Origin: Pelobates cultripes
Taxonomy: Eukaryota; Chordata; Amphibia; Anura; Pelobatidae
Length of the DNA: 64,000 bases
NCBI GenBank assembly: GCA_933207985.1
Contig: OW240912.1
Coordinates: 250,406,206 to 250,470,205 of the forward strand
Reading direction: 5' to 3'
Part shown: positions 1 to 12,726 of the stretch, piece by piece
Position numbering within the stretch: position 1 is the stretch's first letter
Layout of the letters: the number at the start of each line of letters is the position of its first letter
Notes under the pieces: model-generated
The model's database searches: none
The model's input: the letters and a program-made list of their open reading frames with translations, nothing else
Told to the model about the DNA's origin: nothing
Program-made: the position numbers and the translations under genes

Positions 1-460
1 TCCAAAGGTTGCCTCCAGTGCCGGTCTCCACTTCCACCCAGCGGCTTCATAATTTTCAGATTCAGGAAACGCAGAGTGCCGACGGACCGGGGCATCATTG
101 TTTGGCTGAGAGTGTCAGCTGACCACCCTCAGCCAATCAGTGACTCCCCATTCACCAAACTGGTTTGCAAAGAAACTTACCTTTCGAAAGCCAGTTTAGT
201 GAATGGAGAGTCATTGATTAGCTGAGAGCGTCAGCTGAGCGTTCTCAACCAAACAGCGGCACCCTGCCCGGCGGCACACTGTGCTTCCTAAATCTGACAA
301 TTCAGAAGCCGGAAGCTGCCAGGGGAAGTGGAGACCGGTGCTAGAGGCAACTTTGTGGTTAAACCATTCGAGAACGATTTAAACCCTGGAGGTAAGAGTG
401 CCTCCTGGCACCATGACGTCATTTAAATGAACTTGTTTTGGTGCCTGAAGTGATCCTTTA
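1..460. repeat. Palindromic (foldback) repeat, left end outside the window
   Basis: Bases 1 to about 180 are closely repeated in inverted orientation between about 183 and 352, so the DNA folds on itself around position 182. Both arms carry the same order of blocks: an outer block with GCCGGTCTCCACTTCC, a middle block with GGCTGAGAG or its variant, and an inner block around CATTCAC and CTGGTTT. The outer right border is probably near 460, where the sequence ends in TTTGGTGCCTGAAGTG and CCTTT, resembling ends of the T2-like MITEs elsewhere in the window. It lies in or just beyond the MSL3 intron after exon 3. No coding capacity. The family name is not certain. Confidence 0.6.
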
Positions 461-529
461 GAAAGGAACACAGGTAATGCACAACAAGCATTAATCTTCT
501 GTTTACTTATCATGCACAGAGGTTTCTTA

Positions 530-2385
<1,856 letters not shown>

Positions 2386-2468
2386 CTTCTATTCCAACCA
2401 TTGAAATGGATCAGATATTCTGGGTTTTTTCTGCCCTTGTCATCTTTGCTAACAATTATATCAACAAC
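2386..2468 (-). CDS. MSL3: MSL3 coding exon 2 (chromo-barrel domain, middle part)
   Basis: The 83-base exon reads [20 protein letters not shown] then HFNGWNR on the minus strand, the centre of the MSL3 chromo-barrel. It is preceded by the acceptor TTATTTCAG and followed by the strong donor GTAAGT. Phase is 0 at entry and 2 at exit (AG of a serine codon), fitting exactly to the exon 3 start. The aromatic residues in YLIHFNGW form part of the methyl-lysine-binding pocket in chromo-barrel proteins. Compared with the human protein as I recall it, substitutions are conservative (for example a serine for the glycine in IVGKD and an asparagine for isoleucine before PEY). Confidence 0.96.
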
Positions 2469-2556
2469 CTGAAATAATAAGATGGGTGTAAATTAAAATT
2501 AAATCAGAAGACAATTTAGATGCTTGCCTACAATACCTCTGTCAAGAAGGCAGGAG

Positions 2557-2558
<2 letters not shown>

Positions 2559-2597
<39 letters not shown>

Positions 2598-2612
2598 CAT
2601 ACACACACACAC
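2559..2612. repeat. (TA)n/(CA)n microsatellite
   Basis: About 16 TA units pass into an imperfect CA-rich tract. It lies in MSL3 intron 1 about 90 bases upstream of the exon 2 acceptor on the transcribed strand, so length changes could sit near the branch-point region. Confidence 0.9.
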
Positions 2613-2631
2613 AAACATACCCCCCCGCCCC

Positions 2632-3530
2632 CAGATTATAAACACAACACTTGTTTTTGCCCTCATTTTTCATGAGCTGAACTCAAAGACCACTCTAAAA
2701 ATGTGCAGTTTTATCACAAAGCACAATGCCACATATGTGCCCGTGAATTGAATGTTCAGTTCTCTACCATAAGCCGTCTCCAAAGGCATTTCAGAGAATT
2801 TGGCAGTACCAACCGGCCTCACAACCGCAGACCACGTGTGACCACACCAGCCCAGGACCTCCACATCCAGTATCTTCACCTCCAAGATCCTCTGAGACCA
2901 GCTCCCAGGAAAGCTGCTGCAACGATCAGTTTGCATAACCAAAGAATATCTGCACAAACTGTCAGAAACCGTCTCAGGGAAGCTCATCTGCATGCCCGTC
3001 ATCCTCATTGGGGTCTCGACCTGACTGCAGTTAGTCGTCGTAGCAGACTTGAGTGGGTGAATGCTCACATCCGATGGTGTCTGGCACTTTATAGAGGTGT
3101 TATCTTCACAGATGATACAAGGCAGATAGCATGTATGGCGCTGTGTGGGTGTGCAGTTTGCTGATGTCAACGTTGTGGTTTGAGTGGTCCATGGTGGCAG
3201 TGGGGTTATGGTATGGCCAGGCATATGTTATGGACAACAAACACAGGTACATTTTATTAATGGCATTTCAAAATGCACAGAGATACTGTGATGAGATCCT
3301 GAGGCCCATTGTTGTGCCATTCATACACGACCATCATCTCGTGTTGCACCATGATAATGCACAGCCCCATTTTGCAAGGATCTGTCCACAATTCCTGGAA
3401 GCTAAAAAAAAAAAAAAAAACCTTCCACAACAACTTTTTGTGAAAGAGAGGTGTTGCACTGCGTGAGGAAAATGGTGGTCACACAAGATACTGACTTGTT
3501 TGGCCTGTCACCTAACTTCATTCATGCATG
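2632..3530 (+). mobile_element. Tc1-like DNA transposon, internally deleted
   Basis: Bases from 2703 encode the transposase in broken frames: the helix-turn-helix part with FSTISRLQRHFREFGSTNRP, then a GRPRVTT-like region, then a catalytic segment with FTDDT, then LVLHHDNAQPHFARICPQFL at about 3340-3400. The DNA-binding half and two catalytic aspartates are visible, but the coding sequence jumps from the segment after HDNAQPH through an A tract (3404-3420) to the last codons (GGHTR around 3470), so the part with the final glutamate is missing. The left terminal repeat starts near 2632 with ATAAACACAACACTTG. Several frameshifts; a dead copy in MSL3 intron 1. Confidence 0.88.
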
Positions 3531-4286
3531 CATGTGAATGAGGTTAGATGAAAATCCATGCTCACGTACAAATGTGTATGGGCAAATGAGTATAACAACT
3601 GTAAAAAGTTAGAGTGCCCCTTTTTTGTTATAGTGTTTTATTGTAGTTTTACATTTTAGTAATATATGTGCAAAGTAAGCCAACTAAAACAGTTAATGTT
3701 GAGGTTTCTTCTAAGTCATAGCAATTCAAATGTAAATGGCAAAACTCAGTAACGCTTGAGAGTTTTTCCAGAAAAAAAAACTCCTCTTGACAAAGTTTTG
3801 CCATTAGAATGTGCTACTTCACTTTACTGAATAGCCCTGTATCCAATTGATCGGTCATTAGCTGCCTCTTAAAACAGCACTTAAAGAGTCAAGACTCCTG
3901 GGGCCAAAGACCCCCTTTCACTGAATTCCAACATGAGTATTCCATAAACTGAAAAACATATATTTTATAAAATATTGAAATTAACTTTGCTTGAATTACA
4001 CAAACACCGCCAGAAATTATACTCTGACAAAGGTAGGGAGTAGTTTGTCTTCGTATTGCTCCTACACGTTACAGCTGGGGGAGGGGAGTCTCTCTCGTGG
4101 ATCCAATGGTCTCTTCGATAGACTTCAGTATTTTTACTCGTGTCCATGCAGAAGAGCACAACGTGGAGGTGGGCTTCTGGCAGCTGCGAGGGACAGATTC
4201 AGTTAAGTATCTCACTCCTTTCCCTGTATCCCATGGCACTCAGCAGCACATTCAGCACCAGTGTTTTTGCAAATTACAGAACCGCT

Positions 4287-4626
4287 TTAAAAGAACACTC
4301 TAGGTTCAGGAATACAAATGTGTATTTCTGACCCTATAGTGTTAATTGCTAATTAGGTGGCCAACCTCCCCTACAATAGGTTAAACGTGCCTTCATTGCA
4401 GCACCGCGGTGGTCTGCCATAACTGGCCCCTTTGAAAAAATGCTTTCCCACTGAAAATGGTTGACTGCCACTTGAGGTGTCCCTAGGCAGCAATGTAAAC
4501 ACTGACTTTTCTCTGGAAATGCAGTGTTTACATAAAAATGTCTGCAGGGACTCTATTTCCATACTCACCAGAACAAAAAAAACACATTAAGCTGTATTTG
4601 TTCTGGTGACTATGGTGTCCCTTTAA
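4287..4626. mobile_element. T2/Kolobok-like MITE
   Basis: Flanked by TTAA at 4287-4290 and 4623-4626. The left end is AAGAACACTCTAGGTTCAGG and the right end GGTGACTATGGTGTCCCT, giving the TTAAAGGRR-type termini known from T2-family MITEs of Xenopus (Kolobok superfamily, TTAA target). It carries no ORF of substance. It sits in MSL3 intron 1, about 400 bases from the exon 1 donor. Confidence 0.75.
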
Positions 4627-5029
4627 ATCTCACTCGTTGCTTTTACTTTCTGAAGAACTTAAACATGAGTTTAATAATAGCCAACAGGTACATTCTCATT
4701 ATCTCTCATAATGCATTCTTTGCATTCAGGCACTTAGTCAAGGCTCTTGTGCCAAACAAACAATCTGTTATTTTAATTTGACATTAGCTGACTTACAATA
4801 GGAATTGTGTGAGTGCAGTGTAAACAAATACAATAAAACAAACTATATATATAATACAGACACAGAGTAATAAAGTTGCCAGCCCAGCTCCTGTACCATA
4901 CACCCCCTGATATAAACAGAGTAGTATTGTATTGTTGTGATGGTGTGATGCCCTCTCTCTCCCAGCAGAGGCCAGTGAGGAATGAAGCACTGTATGACAA
5001 GCCATCTCATGCACACTTCCTGTGCCCAC

Positions 5030-5128
5030 CTTTGCATCGTACAGCACTTTGGCCTTGGTCGGGTCTGGTTCAAAGCAGAGAACTTTCTCCCCTTTGTGGA
5101 ATTTAAATTTCATTCCCCGCGAGTTCAT
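5030..5128 (-). CDS. MSL3: MSL3 first coding exon (start of chromo-barrel domain)
   Basis: The minus strand encodes 33 residues: [20 protein letters not shown] then [13 protein letters not shown], the N-terminus of MSL3. The exon ends AAG before the donor GTGGGC, in phase 0, matching the phase 0 start of exon 2. The start codon at 5128-5126 was chosen because the length (33 versus 34 residues in the human protein as recalled) and the sequence up to GMKFKFH agree with the family. The same frame stays open for about 54 codons upstream, but that stretch is CpG-rich and shows no resemblance to MSL3, so it is treated as 5' leader. The start is overlapped by a tiny upstream ORF. The gene reads left, away from ARHGAP6. 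Confidence 0.96.
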
Positions 5129-5139
5129 TTGTTCATCAT
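5125..5139 (-). promoter_or_regulatory. Short upstream ORF overlapping the MSL3 start codon
   Basis: On the minus strand ATG ATG AAC AAA TGA encodes only four residues. Its stop TGA (5127-5125) overlaps the MSL3 start ATG (5128-5126) as ATGA. A scanning ribosome would meet two upstream ATGs before the main start, so the main ORF may depend on leaky scanning or on re-initiation just at the overlap. Whether the mRNA leader includes these bases follows from the start choice but has not been measured. Confidence 0.55.
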
Positions 5140-5530
5140 GGCGAAGAGCAGGAACCGAGACTCCGGCGGCGCCCGCAGCGCCGCACTGACCATGGGGGAA
5201 AAGGAGCACACTGCCATTCGGAGACAGGCACGCCATGCCTACTAAGGGAAAACCAACCAATGACAACCGAGTCTCAAGGGAATCGTCCAATCCCGTGCGA
5301 GTAGAGGATGCCCTACAGACAGAACAGCCAATCAGACTGCGAGCAGGGAAAAACAGGAATACTTCATCAAATGCAGTAAGAGTAATGCCGTTTAGCTGCT
5401 AGAGACAAAGCAGGATGTGTCGTACATACGTTACAAAATCGGCGAACTCGAAACACTAGAGAAAGGAACCTTACAAAAGTGTGTCGTCCCAAATTAGAAC
5501 GCGAGCGGCCATTTTGTTGGCGGTGAAGAT
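5129..5530 (-). promoter_or_regulatory. MSL3: MSL3 5' leader and CpG-rich promoter region
   Basis: CpG-rich compared with its surroundings (GGCGGCGCCCGCAGCGCC at about 5166) and directly upstream of the MSL3 start. It contains several CCAAT sequences (near 5256, 5288 and 5329, plus strand) and a YY1-like site, GCGGCCATTTTG at 5505-5516, one base away from the usual GCCGCCATTTTG. This is what a TATA-less housekeeping promoter looks like. The transcription start itself cannot be placed. Confidence 0.6.
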
Positions 5531-7139
5531 ATTCTAATTACTAATATGAGTCCATCAGATTCCAGGCTGTGCTGTGTAGGTAGAAAAGTTAAGCTTGATT
5601 CAGTTGTAATATTCATCCATCCACAGACACATTCATTTTCATTTAGAAAGATAATATCATAGGAATTCCTCTGTAGCCGTAGACATACATGCTGTTTACC
5701 CTGGGCTTGTTGGGTAATTGGTTAATTATGATAAATGCTAAAATTAAAAATAAGTTTAACCACTTAACAGGGAGGGGTTTGTGGTTGAATAACACAATTT
5801 TAAAATGTAGGCAAATAGTTAAATTGGGAACATTATATTATTATTATTATTAGCATTATTAGCATTTAGATGTCATATCTATGGACAGTCCCTATTTTTG
5901 TTCCTCTTTTCTATCCTAATGCCCCTCTTTTCTAGAAGCTTATTATTATTGGTGTTTATAAAGTTATACCAGACCTCCATAGCAATTATACTCACAGTGA
6001 TGTGTCTTTAAAGTGCAATAAATGGTTCAGAAATCAGTCTTTTGAAATATACATTGTTCTTGTTTTAAACTATAGTTTGGTTTCATAATGTTTTATTAGA
6101 AAGTCACCTACAATGTCTCAGAATAGCCACTGCCCCCTTTTCACCCCTTAAATAAAGTGTCCCTCTTTGTCAATTTTAAATGTTGGGAGGCATGTTAGTG
6201 CCAAGTGATTTACAATTGAAGAATGAGGCTATTATAGACCGGTAATTGAAATACAGAATATTAACAGGCAAGACGTGAAGTAGAGAAATATATATAGAAT
6301 CTCTCACACACTCGTAAATTTGTGACTATGATTCTAAGATCCACATACAGTGATATAAAGACGTGAAGTAGGCCTGTTCAAACAAGTTTACAATGTACGA
6401 AAAAGGGGTAAAGAAACTCAAGAGGAAGAGCAGAATATCGGAGGGAAGAAGGGATAGATCAGTAAGAGGCCTGTATCAAAATAAGCTGGTAAAAGTGTTG
6501 TGTGGGAGAACCAAATAGTAGAAGGAGGGAGTATGAGTTGCGCTATGAATGTGAGGGAACTGGAGAGTGCAATTGTTATGAGAGAAGCATCACACAGCGC
6601 CGCTATCAGGGGGATACAAGGCTTCAAGCAACCAGTTATGTTGATTTGTTTTGTCTGGTGTAGTGGTGTGGCAGATCCTAGGGGAAGAAAAGCATACCTC
6701 ACAACATGCAGGCTCTGCAATTTAGGACTTGTCGACAGAGTCCTGAGGAGGCACCGCCAGTTACGTGTGTACATCACTAGCAATTCCCACAATGGGTTGG
6801 GCCACCCAGAAAATGGGTGGTCTAATCTGAAAGGGAGTTGGTCTTCCTAAAAAAGGGGCCAACCCACGAACTGACAGGCAGCTTGGCCGGCCCCAGCTAT
6901 CAAAACCATGCAGGGAGTGCTGTAGAAGCTTTCCCTGCATGGTCCTAGTTCTTGCTGCACAGAGTTAAATGATGCGCTCTTGTTGTGCTGCCTGGGACAT
7001 TTCCTTGGTGTCCCCAGATGAAGGGATGATGACCCTATCCACTGCCGACAGGGCCTTCAATGGCAACGTGAGCATCAGAAGTGGAACGTGGAGTAATAGA
7101 AGGAGGTTGACGGGTTGATTAAATCATGTTTTCTTTTAT
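5531..7139. other. Intergenic sequence, worn repeats only
   Basis: No gene recognised. Around 5885-6195 lies a degraded repeat (starts near GACAGTCCCTATTTTTG, ends TTGGGAGGCATG) whose end also occurs at 42950 and 51390. Near 6595-6612 the sequence CAGCGCCGCTATCAGGGGG resembles a hAT-type terminus. The 124-codon minus and 116-codon plus frames at 6.4-6.9 kb are mutual shadows without similarity to known proteins. Confidence 0.6.
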
Positions 7140-7510
7140 ATCAGGTGGAATGACCTGGGGAAGAGATGGCAACAGTATGCACTATGGGAAAAAGGCAGGC
7201 TGGCCGGTGGAGACAGTCTTATGTTCTGGACAATGTTTTGCTGGGAAACCTTGGATTCTGGCATTCATGTGGATGTTACTTTGACACATACCATCTATTT
7301 AGAGATTATTGCAGACCACGTACACCCTTTCATGACAGTGCTGTTCCCTTATGGCAATGGCCTCTTTCAGCAGGATAGTGCACTCTGCCACACTGCAAAA
7401 GTTGTTCAGGAATGGCTTGAGGAGTATGACCTATCCTATCAATTGAGGCTCTACCTCTCAACTTGCACAACTTAAAGGATCTGCTGCTTATGTCTTGGGG
7501 CCCTCTGAAG
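7140..7510 (+). mobile_element. Tc1/mariner transposase fragment, second family
   Basis: The frame from 7221 reads VFWTMFCWETLDSGIHVDVT-like sequence, then FPYGNGLFQQDSALCHTAKV and VQEWLEEYD, the catalytic segment around the second aspartate (QQD) of a Tc1-like transposase of a different family from the copy at 2.6 kb. After EEYD the frame continues in pieces resembling EAPPLNLHNLKDLLLMSWGP, so an internal portion has been lost. Neither end is intact. Confidence 0.8.
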
Positions 7511-8012
7511 AGCCACTCTGGCGAAACGCGCACGTCAGGGGCTCAGTGGTTTTCCTACAGCACTATAGTATTATACTTATTTTGGTTAATCTAAAAATCT
7601 ATCTTAATTACCTGCAGGGAGGGATGGTCTGGAGGGGCATAAGTTGGTGATTATAGTCTTTTTAGGGGAAGTTGGTGGTTGGGAGCCATGTGCAACTTAT
7701 AGGTGACCGTGCGGTCTGTCACTATATATGTATGTATATATATATATATCCAGATCCAGCCAGAGTACTGGCCAATCAACCTGACATCATGGTGGCTATA
7801 TATAGGGTGATATAAACAAAGAAAAAATTAGACCTGTGCTGCAGATACTCCACACTGAAATCCCAACAGTGTATATACAACCAAAAAACAAACACGAGTC
7901 CTGCGCATTTAGTATAGGTGTGCACACCCAGGTGCTACCACAATTTATTTGAGGACAAAGTTAAAGCAGCAACCGTTTCGAGCAGCAGCCCTTTCTCAAT
8001 GCTAATGTCCTC

Positions 8013-8330
8013 GTGGTGGTTGTCAAGAAACGGAAGACTGCAATCGTGGTGGATGTGGCAATACCCAGTGACTATAACATCAGGAGAAAGGAACATGAAA
8101 AGGTGGAGAAATACCAATGACTGAAAGAAGAACTAGAAAGGATGTGGGAAGTGAAGGCAGTAGTAGTCCCAGTTGTGATAGGAGCACTCGGAGCTGTGAC
8201 TTTCAAGTTGGGGGAGTGGCTTCAACAGATTCCAGGTGGGACATCTGAGATCACTGCCAGAAGGTGCAGTTCTAGGAACAGCTAAATTACTCCACAGAAT
8301 CCTCAGACTCCCAGGCCTCTGGTAGAGGAC
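8013..8330 (+). pseudogene. Non-LTR retrotransposon polyprotein, C-terminal fragment
   Basis: The plus strand reads VVVVKKRKTAIVVDVAIPSD, then YNIRRKEHEKVEKYQ, a stop TGA at 8118-8120, then LKEELERMWEVKAVVVPVVI and GALGAVTFKLGEWLQQIPGG. This pattern (DVAIPSD, EKVEKYQ.LK.EL.RMW, PVVIGALG) is the familiar C-terminal domain found after the reverse transcriptase in several animal non-LTR elements. One stop and a later frameshift show it is dead. The clade was not determined. Confidence 0.7.
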
Positions 8331-9652
8331 ACAAGAATGAGGAATAAATATACAACCCACTAGGAGTGAGAAAATCTATTTCTTCTAATTTTTAGTAAGA
8401 GGAAATGTAAATTGTAATTTGTAATTTGCTTTGGCAAATTCCACCTCTCCTTTCTAAGGGTTAAATTTCCATGGGATGATCCAGACATAGTGAAAGCTCT
8501 ACAGGTGAAGTCAGTTGCCAATCACTTGCCTAATCAACAGTGTATGTATGACCAGCCTGAGTCCATTCACTCAGAGTCTGATATTCCAGCCAAGATAGCT
8601 GGACTGCTACAAACGGAGATGGACCTGATGCTATGTTACTTTTGTTGTGTTTGTTGGAAAGTGGGAAAGCCATCGAACTATAGAAACTATAGAATACTAT
8701 GTGTATAGTTAGTGCTCAAGAAAGAGCAATGATTTTTATTGTTTATGTTTTATTTTCCCTTATTAAAGTGTTAAACCTAGAGTTGGAGTTTGTCCTGTGT
8801 TATCCTAGAAGACAGTGGTTATTTAAAGATCTTCAGAGGAAAATTAATTATAAAAATGGGAGACACATTTACAGTGCAATTTGAATCAAACACCTTATAC
8901 CATTGTAAATGTTTATGGCCTAGTGATAGTCCATTAAATTTTTATTGCTCCGAATAACATAACTTACATGGTGCTTTTATACTGGACAGAGATTTAAGAT
9001 ATTATTCCTGAACAGTATACTACAATGTAGTGGGGGCCTAAGACAATTGAGTGAGACACCAAAACTCAAAAATTGTTTAATGGCTGGTAATTCTGGAGAT
9101 GTTTCATTTACTGCTCTTTTACAGTGAAGAGATATGCTCACATTATAATGTCCCTTGGGGAGGAGGTGAGCAAGTGTTGTGGATCTTTTTACACATCATC
9201 CAGTAGAAGAGCCTAGAAAAAAGAAAAACATCATATAAGGCAGCATTATCTATCGCTTCAGCAATGCCTCAAGGGTGAATATTGTTTTACCAAGCATGAT
9301 ATTTTATGTCTGCCAGTTTGCTTACAGAGGTCTGTAGAGGCCAATTATTTTCATATTGGCTATAAAACCATTGGCACAACTATAAGGAAAAAGCCACAAA
9401 ATATATTTATTTGCGTATGATATGACATTATACTTGCTTTAAGTGATCCCACCAATTATCTATATCTCTTAAATAAGATTTTGGAAGAGATTTGGAGAAA
9501 TATCCTACTACAAACTGAATTTACACAAAACCCAGTCTTACCTTTTAATATAATGCTTATGAAGTTGACTGATTTAAAACTACAATACCGATTAGAGTGG
9601 AAAGAATTGTATAGGTTGTTTTTTGTGTAAATGTAACTAAAAATATATCAGA

Positions 9653-10368
9653 CACTCCCTTAACCTCCAACCTTATCATACCGGATCGAGGGATAACGGA
9701 AAAAAACAAAACAAGGGTCCAATCCATCAGTCTACCGAACTGAGGCATTTTTTTCCATCCCTCTACTTGATAGTTCCATCTGCAGCTTTTGCTGGGCCCA
9801 TAGAGCGGAGCAACACTCGAGAAGACTAGACTACCACAACATAGCACAACAAAAACCAAAGCGCAATTCTCGACCCAGCACCATGTCACACTCGATAAAC
9901 CATTAAGCAAACACTCCCCGCTTCACAGATGGAACCACTCGCTCCTTGACATCGTGCCCTAAATCCTACCACACGGGTCCCTAGAAGCACCCTAGGACCT
10001 ACAGCACGATATCTCGAAGCGAAGAAAGACCTGAATGTCTAGTTAACTAGCTTGCCATATGCAGATTCCATTCTCGTTAGAACAACTAGCCATCATAACA
10101 CACTTTCGCCCTACTAAACCCTACTTAAGGATAGCTAGATATAGACCCTGTTCCCAACCTACTTGAAATGAACAAAATGTTGTTAATCCCCTGTGCGTAA
10201 CATTGCATACACTACGAAAATGTTTACTGTTACAAATTGTTGTGCAAAATACTGTGATTGATTTAACTTGATAATAAGTATGTTTATTCTTACGCATACA
10301 TACATGACCTATTGTATTCTACCCGAAAAAACAAAAACAAAGATTGTCAAAAAAAATAAAATAAAAAT
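9653..10368 (+). mobile_element. Non-LTR retrotransposon 3' fragment with target-site duplication
   Basis: The insert ends in an A-rich tail (10351-10368) and is bounded by a 12-base direct repeat, AAATATATCAGA, at 9641-9652 and 10369-10380. Removing it rejoins the frame of the surrounding L1-like relic. It is therefore a target-primed insertion on the plus strand, presumably 5'-truncated or non-autonomous. No protein match was recognised in it; the 117-codon minus-strand frame is a shadow. Confidence 0.75.
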
Positions 10369-10976
10369 AAATATATCAGATATGCCTTAAATTTTGAAAG
10401 AAAATGGAACTCAATAGGTGGAGCACTTTTGAATTACCATGGCTCGTTACCAACAATTCTATATTTAATTATAGCAATCCCCTTACATTCTCCTTATTCA
10501 TTTTTTAGAAAGTAAATTCAGGTAATAAGAGATTTCTCTTGAATAATAAAGTAAATAGAATAAACTTATGCTGAGAAATAAGAAATTTGGTGGTTTACAT
10601 GTTTGCCCGAATGGTACATAATGGATGGAGAAGTGATGTCACCACACTTAATAAAGGAAGTTCTATGGTTACCAACAATTTAAGGATCGGACCAAGTGCA
10701 TTGGTTCCCCACATGCAAATTAAATGTACAATCATGGACCAAATTGTATGAAACTACTAATCCAAATAATAAATGCTAGTCTAGAGCCATGCCACTACCT
10801 GTATTCGGATATCTTAATCCCGATTTAAATATGGATTTGGTAATGTGGTACTCATACTCGACAAAATATTTAAACAATTTTTTCTCCAAAAATGCAGTAC
10901 TATCATTTGAGAATTTGAAAAACAGATATACATTGAAGATCCTCTGCTTTCACAATACAATCTGATCATAACCAGT

Positions 10977-11215
10977 GGTGTATCCTGGTTTTGTGCTGCC
11001 CTAGGCACCCTCCTCCCCCTGCCACCCCACCCAAGCCTTCGCCCCCGCCCCACCTTCTAAATACACACACACACAGACACACACACACACAGTCAGACAC
11101 ACACGCAGTCAGACACAAACACACACACACAGTCAGACACAAACACACACACAGTCAGACACAAACACACACTCAATCACTCACATTAACACTTTTTTTT
11201 TAATTTAACTACCCC
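10977..11215. mobile_element. hAT-like repeat with internal CA minisatellite
   Basis: Starts CAGTGGTGTATCCTGG and continues GCTGCCCTAGGCACC, a wording typical of hAT-type non-autonomous elements, then a C-rich stretch and a minisatellite built on CACACAGTCAGACACA (about 11065-11175). It interrupts the L1-like relic. The right end is not clear. Confidence 0.5.
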
Positions 11216-12158
11216 CAGCCTCCCTCCCACCATATAATTTATCATCTGTCCCAACAAAAAGATGGAATTCATTCCGGTCTTAAGAATAAGTTTAAAATCT
11301 TAGATAGATGGTATCTGGTTTAAACTAGAGTTCATAAAATATTCCCAGGGACATTTGATAGATGTTGAAGAAATTCTGAAAAGGTGTGAACCATAGCTCA
11401 TATTTGGTGGGATTGCTCTAAATTTAAAACATTTTGGGAATAAATTATTTCTTTGATTCAAGTTGTTACCCCAAATATAACAACCCCTCAATTTGGGATT
11501 ATTTAAGATGACTCCTACAACATTTCATAGACCTGAAAAAAATGTGATTTTTCATTTATAGCAGCAATTGGTTATTCAGATATATTGGAAATCTCCAACT
11601 ATTCCAAACAAAAAATAAACAGCTTAGCTTTGATTGTTGAAAATAAAGGTTATAAGATGGTCATGAGACAATCTATGCACAATTGGGACAAGTATGAGAT
11701 TCATGGGAAAAGACATATAAGGAGGGGCATAACAACTAAATGTAGTTAATGCTTACAATACGAGAATTTATAAACGTTCATTAGGTATGGTCATGTTTTG
11801 TCAACCATATTATAATAATGTTTATTTTAAATGTTGAATTTAATCTGTATAAACAACTTGTGATATATACATATAGTGTTCTTCATACATCGAAATGACA
11901 CCATTAATAGATAAAGTCACATACTATTATTTTCCTTTAGAATATTCTCTTGTATTCTCTTTTTTGTTTCCCTCCCCCTTTTTTTTACTGTTATTTCTTA
12001 CATATGTTATCCCTCTATATGTTTTTGCTTTATGTTTTTATTAATCATTATATATGATTGTTATTATATCTATAAAATATATTGTTTAATTTTATTAACA
12101 ATTTCTTAAAATTTGAAAAGAACTATCCATTTTAAAACAAAACCTCTATGAATTTGTC

Positions 12159-12705
12159 TTAAAGGAACACTATAGTCACCTAAACAACTGTAGCTTAATG
12201 AAGCAGTTTTAGTGCATAGACCATGCTTCTCAAGTTTTACTGCTCAAATCACTGCCATTTAGGAATTAAATTACTTTGTTTCTGTTTATGCAGCCCTTGT
12301 CACACCTCCCCTGACTCTGATTGACACAGCCTGCATGAAAAAAAACTGGTTTCACTTTCAATCAGATGTCATTTACCTTAAACATGTGTATCTCTTTCTC
12401 TGTAAATTGAACTTTAATCACATACAGGAGGCTCTTGCAGGGTCTAGCAAGCTATCAACATAGCAGGAGATAAGAAAATCTAAATTAAACAGAAGTTGCA
12501 ATAAAGGAAGGATAAACTTTAGATGACTCTTTACAGGAAGTGTTTAGGAAGGCTGTGTAAGTCACATGCAGGGAGGTGTGACTAGGGATCATAAAAAAAG
12601 TGATTTAACTCCTAAATGGCAGATAATTGAGCAGTCAGAATGAAGGGACATGATCTATACACCAAAACTGCTTCCTTAAGCTAAAGTTGTTTTGGTGACT
12701 ATTGG
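12159..12705. mobile_element. T2/Kolobok-like foldback MITE, long-palindrome family
   Basis: Begins TTAAAGGAACACTATAG and continues TCACCTAAACAACTGTAGC; the far end reads AAGCTAAAGTTGTTTTGGTG then ACTAT, the inverse of the start. The two halves mirror each other over some 270 bases (for example CCTAAATGGCAG near the right matches CTGCCATTTAGG near the left), so the whole unit can fold into one hairpin. The right terminus has lost its TTAA. A second copy is the inner element at 31903-32457. Confidence 0.8.
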
Positions 12706-12726
12706 ATTATAAACAGATTTCTTAAA

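Larger units (their letters stand above)
9380..11520 (+). pseudogene. L1/Tx1-like ORF2 relic
   Basis: Heavily decayed frames follow the order of an L1-type ORF2: about 9410-9640 resembles the segment after the FADD motif (AYDMTLYLL), 10381-10620 the thumb region with KFGGLHVCPN, and about 11390-11450 the C-terminal IAHIWWDCSKFKTFWE, the histidine-tryptophan-cysteine block of L1/Tx1 proteins. The relic is interrupted by a second retrotransposon insertion at 9653-10368 and a hAT-like repeat at 10977-11215. The AT-rich stretch to about 12120 may be its 3' UTR. Confidence 0.6.

Noticed and set aside
4793..5290. 165-codon minus frame spanning the MSL3 exon 1 region
   Set aside because: Only 33 codons (5128-5030) are MSL3; upstream codons are leader sequence and the part after 5030 is intron following the GTGGGC donor.
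5885..6195. Possible second MITE of the TTGGGAGGCATG family
   Set aside because: Only the right end is clear; listed within the intergenic entry, not as a separate element.
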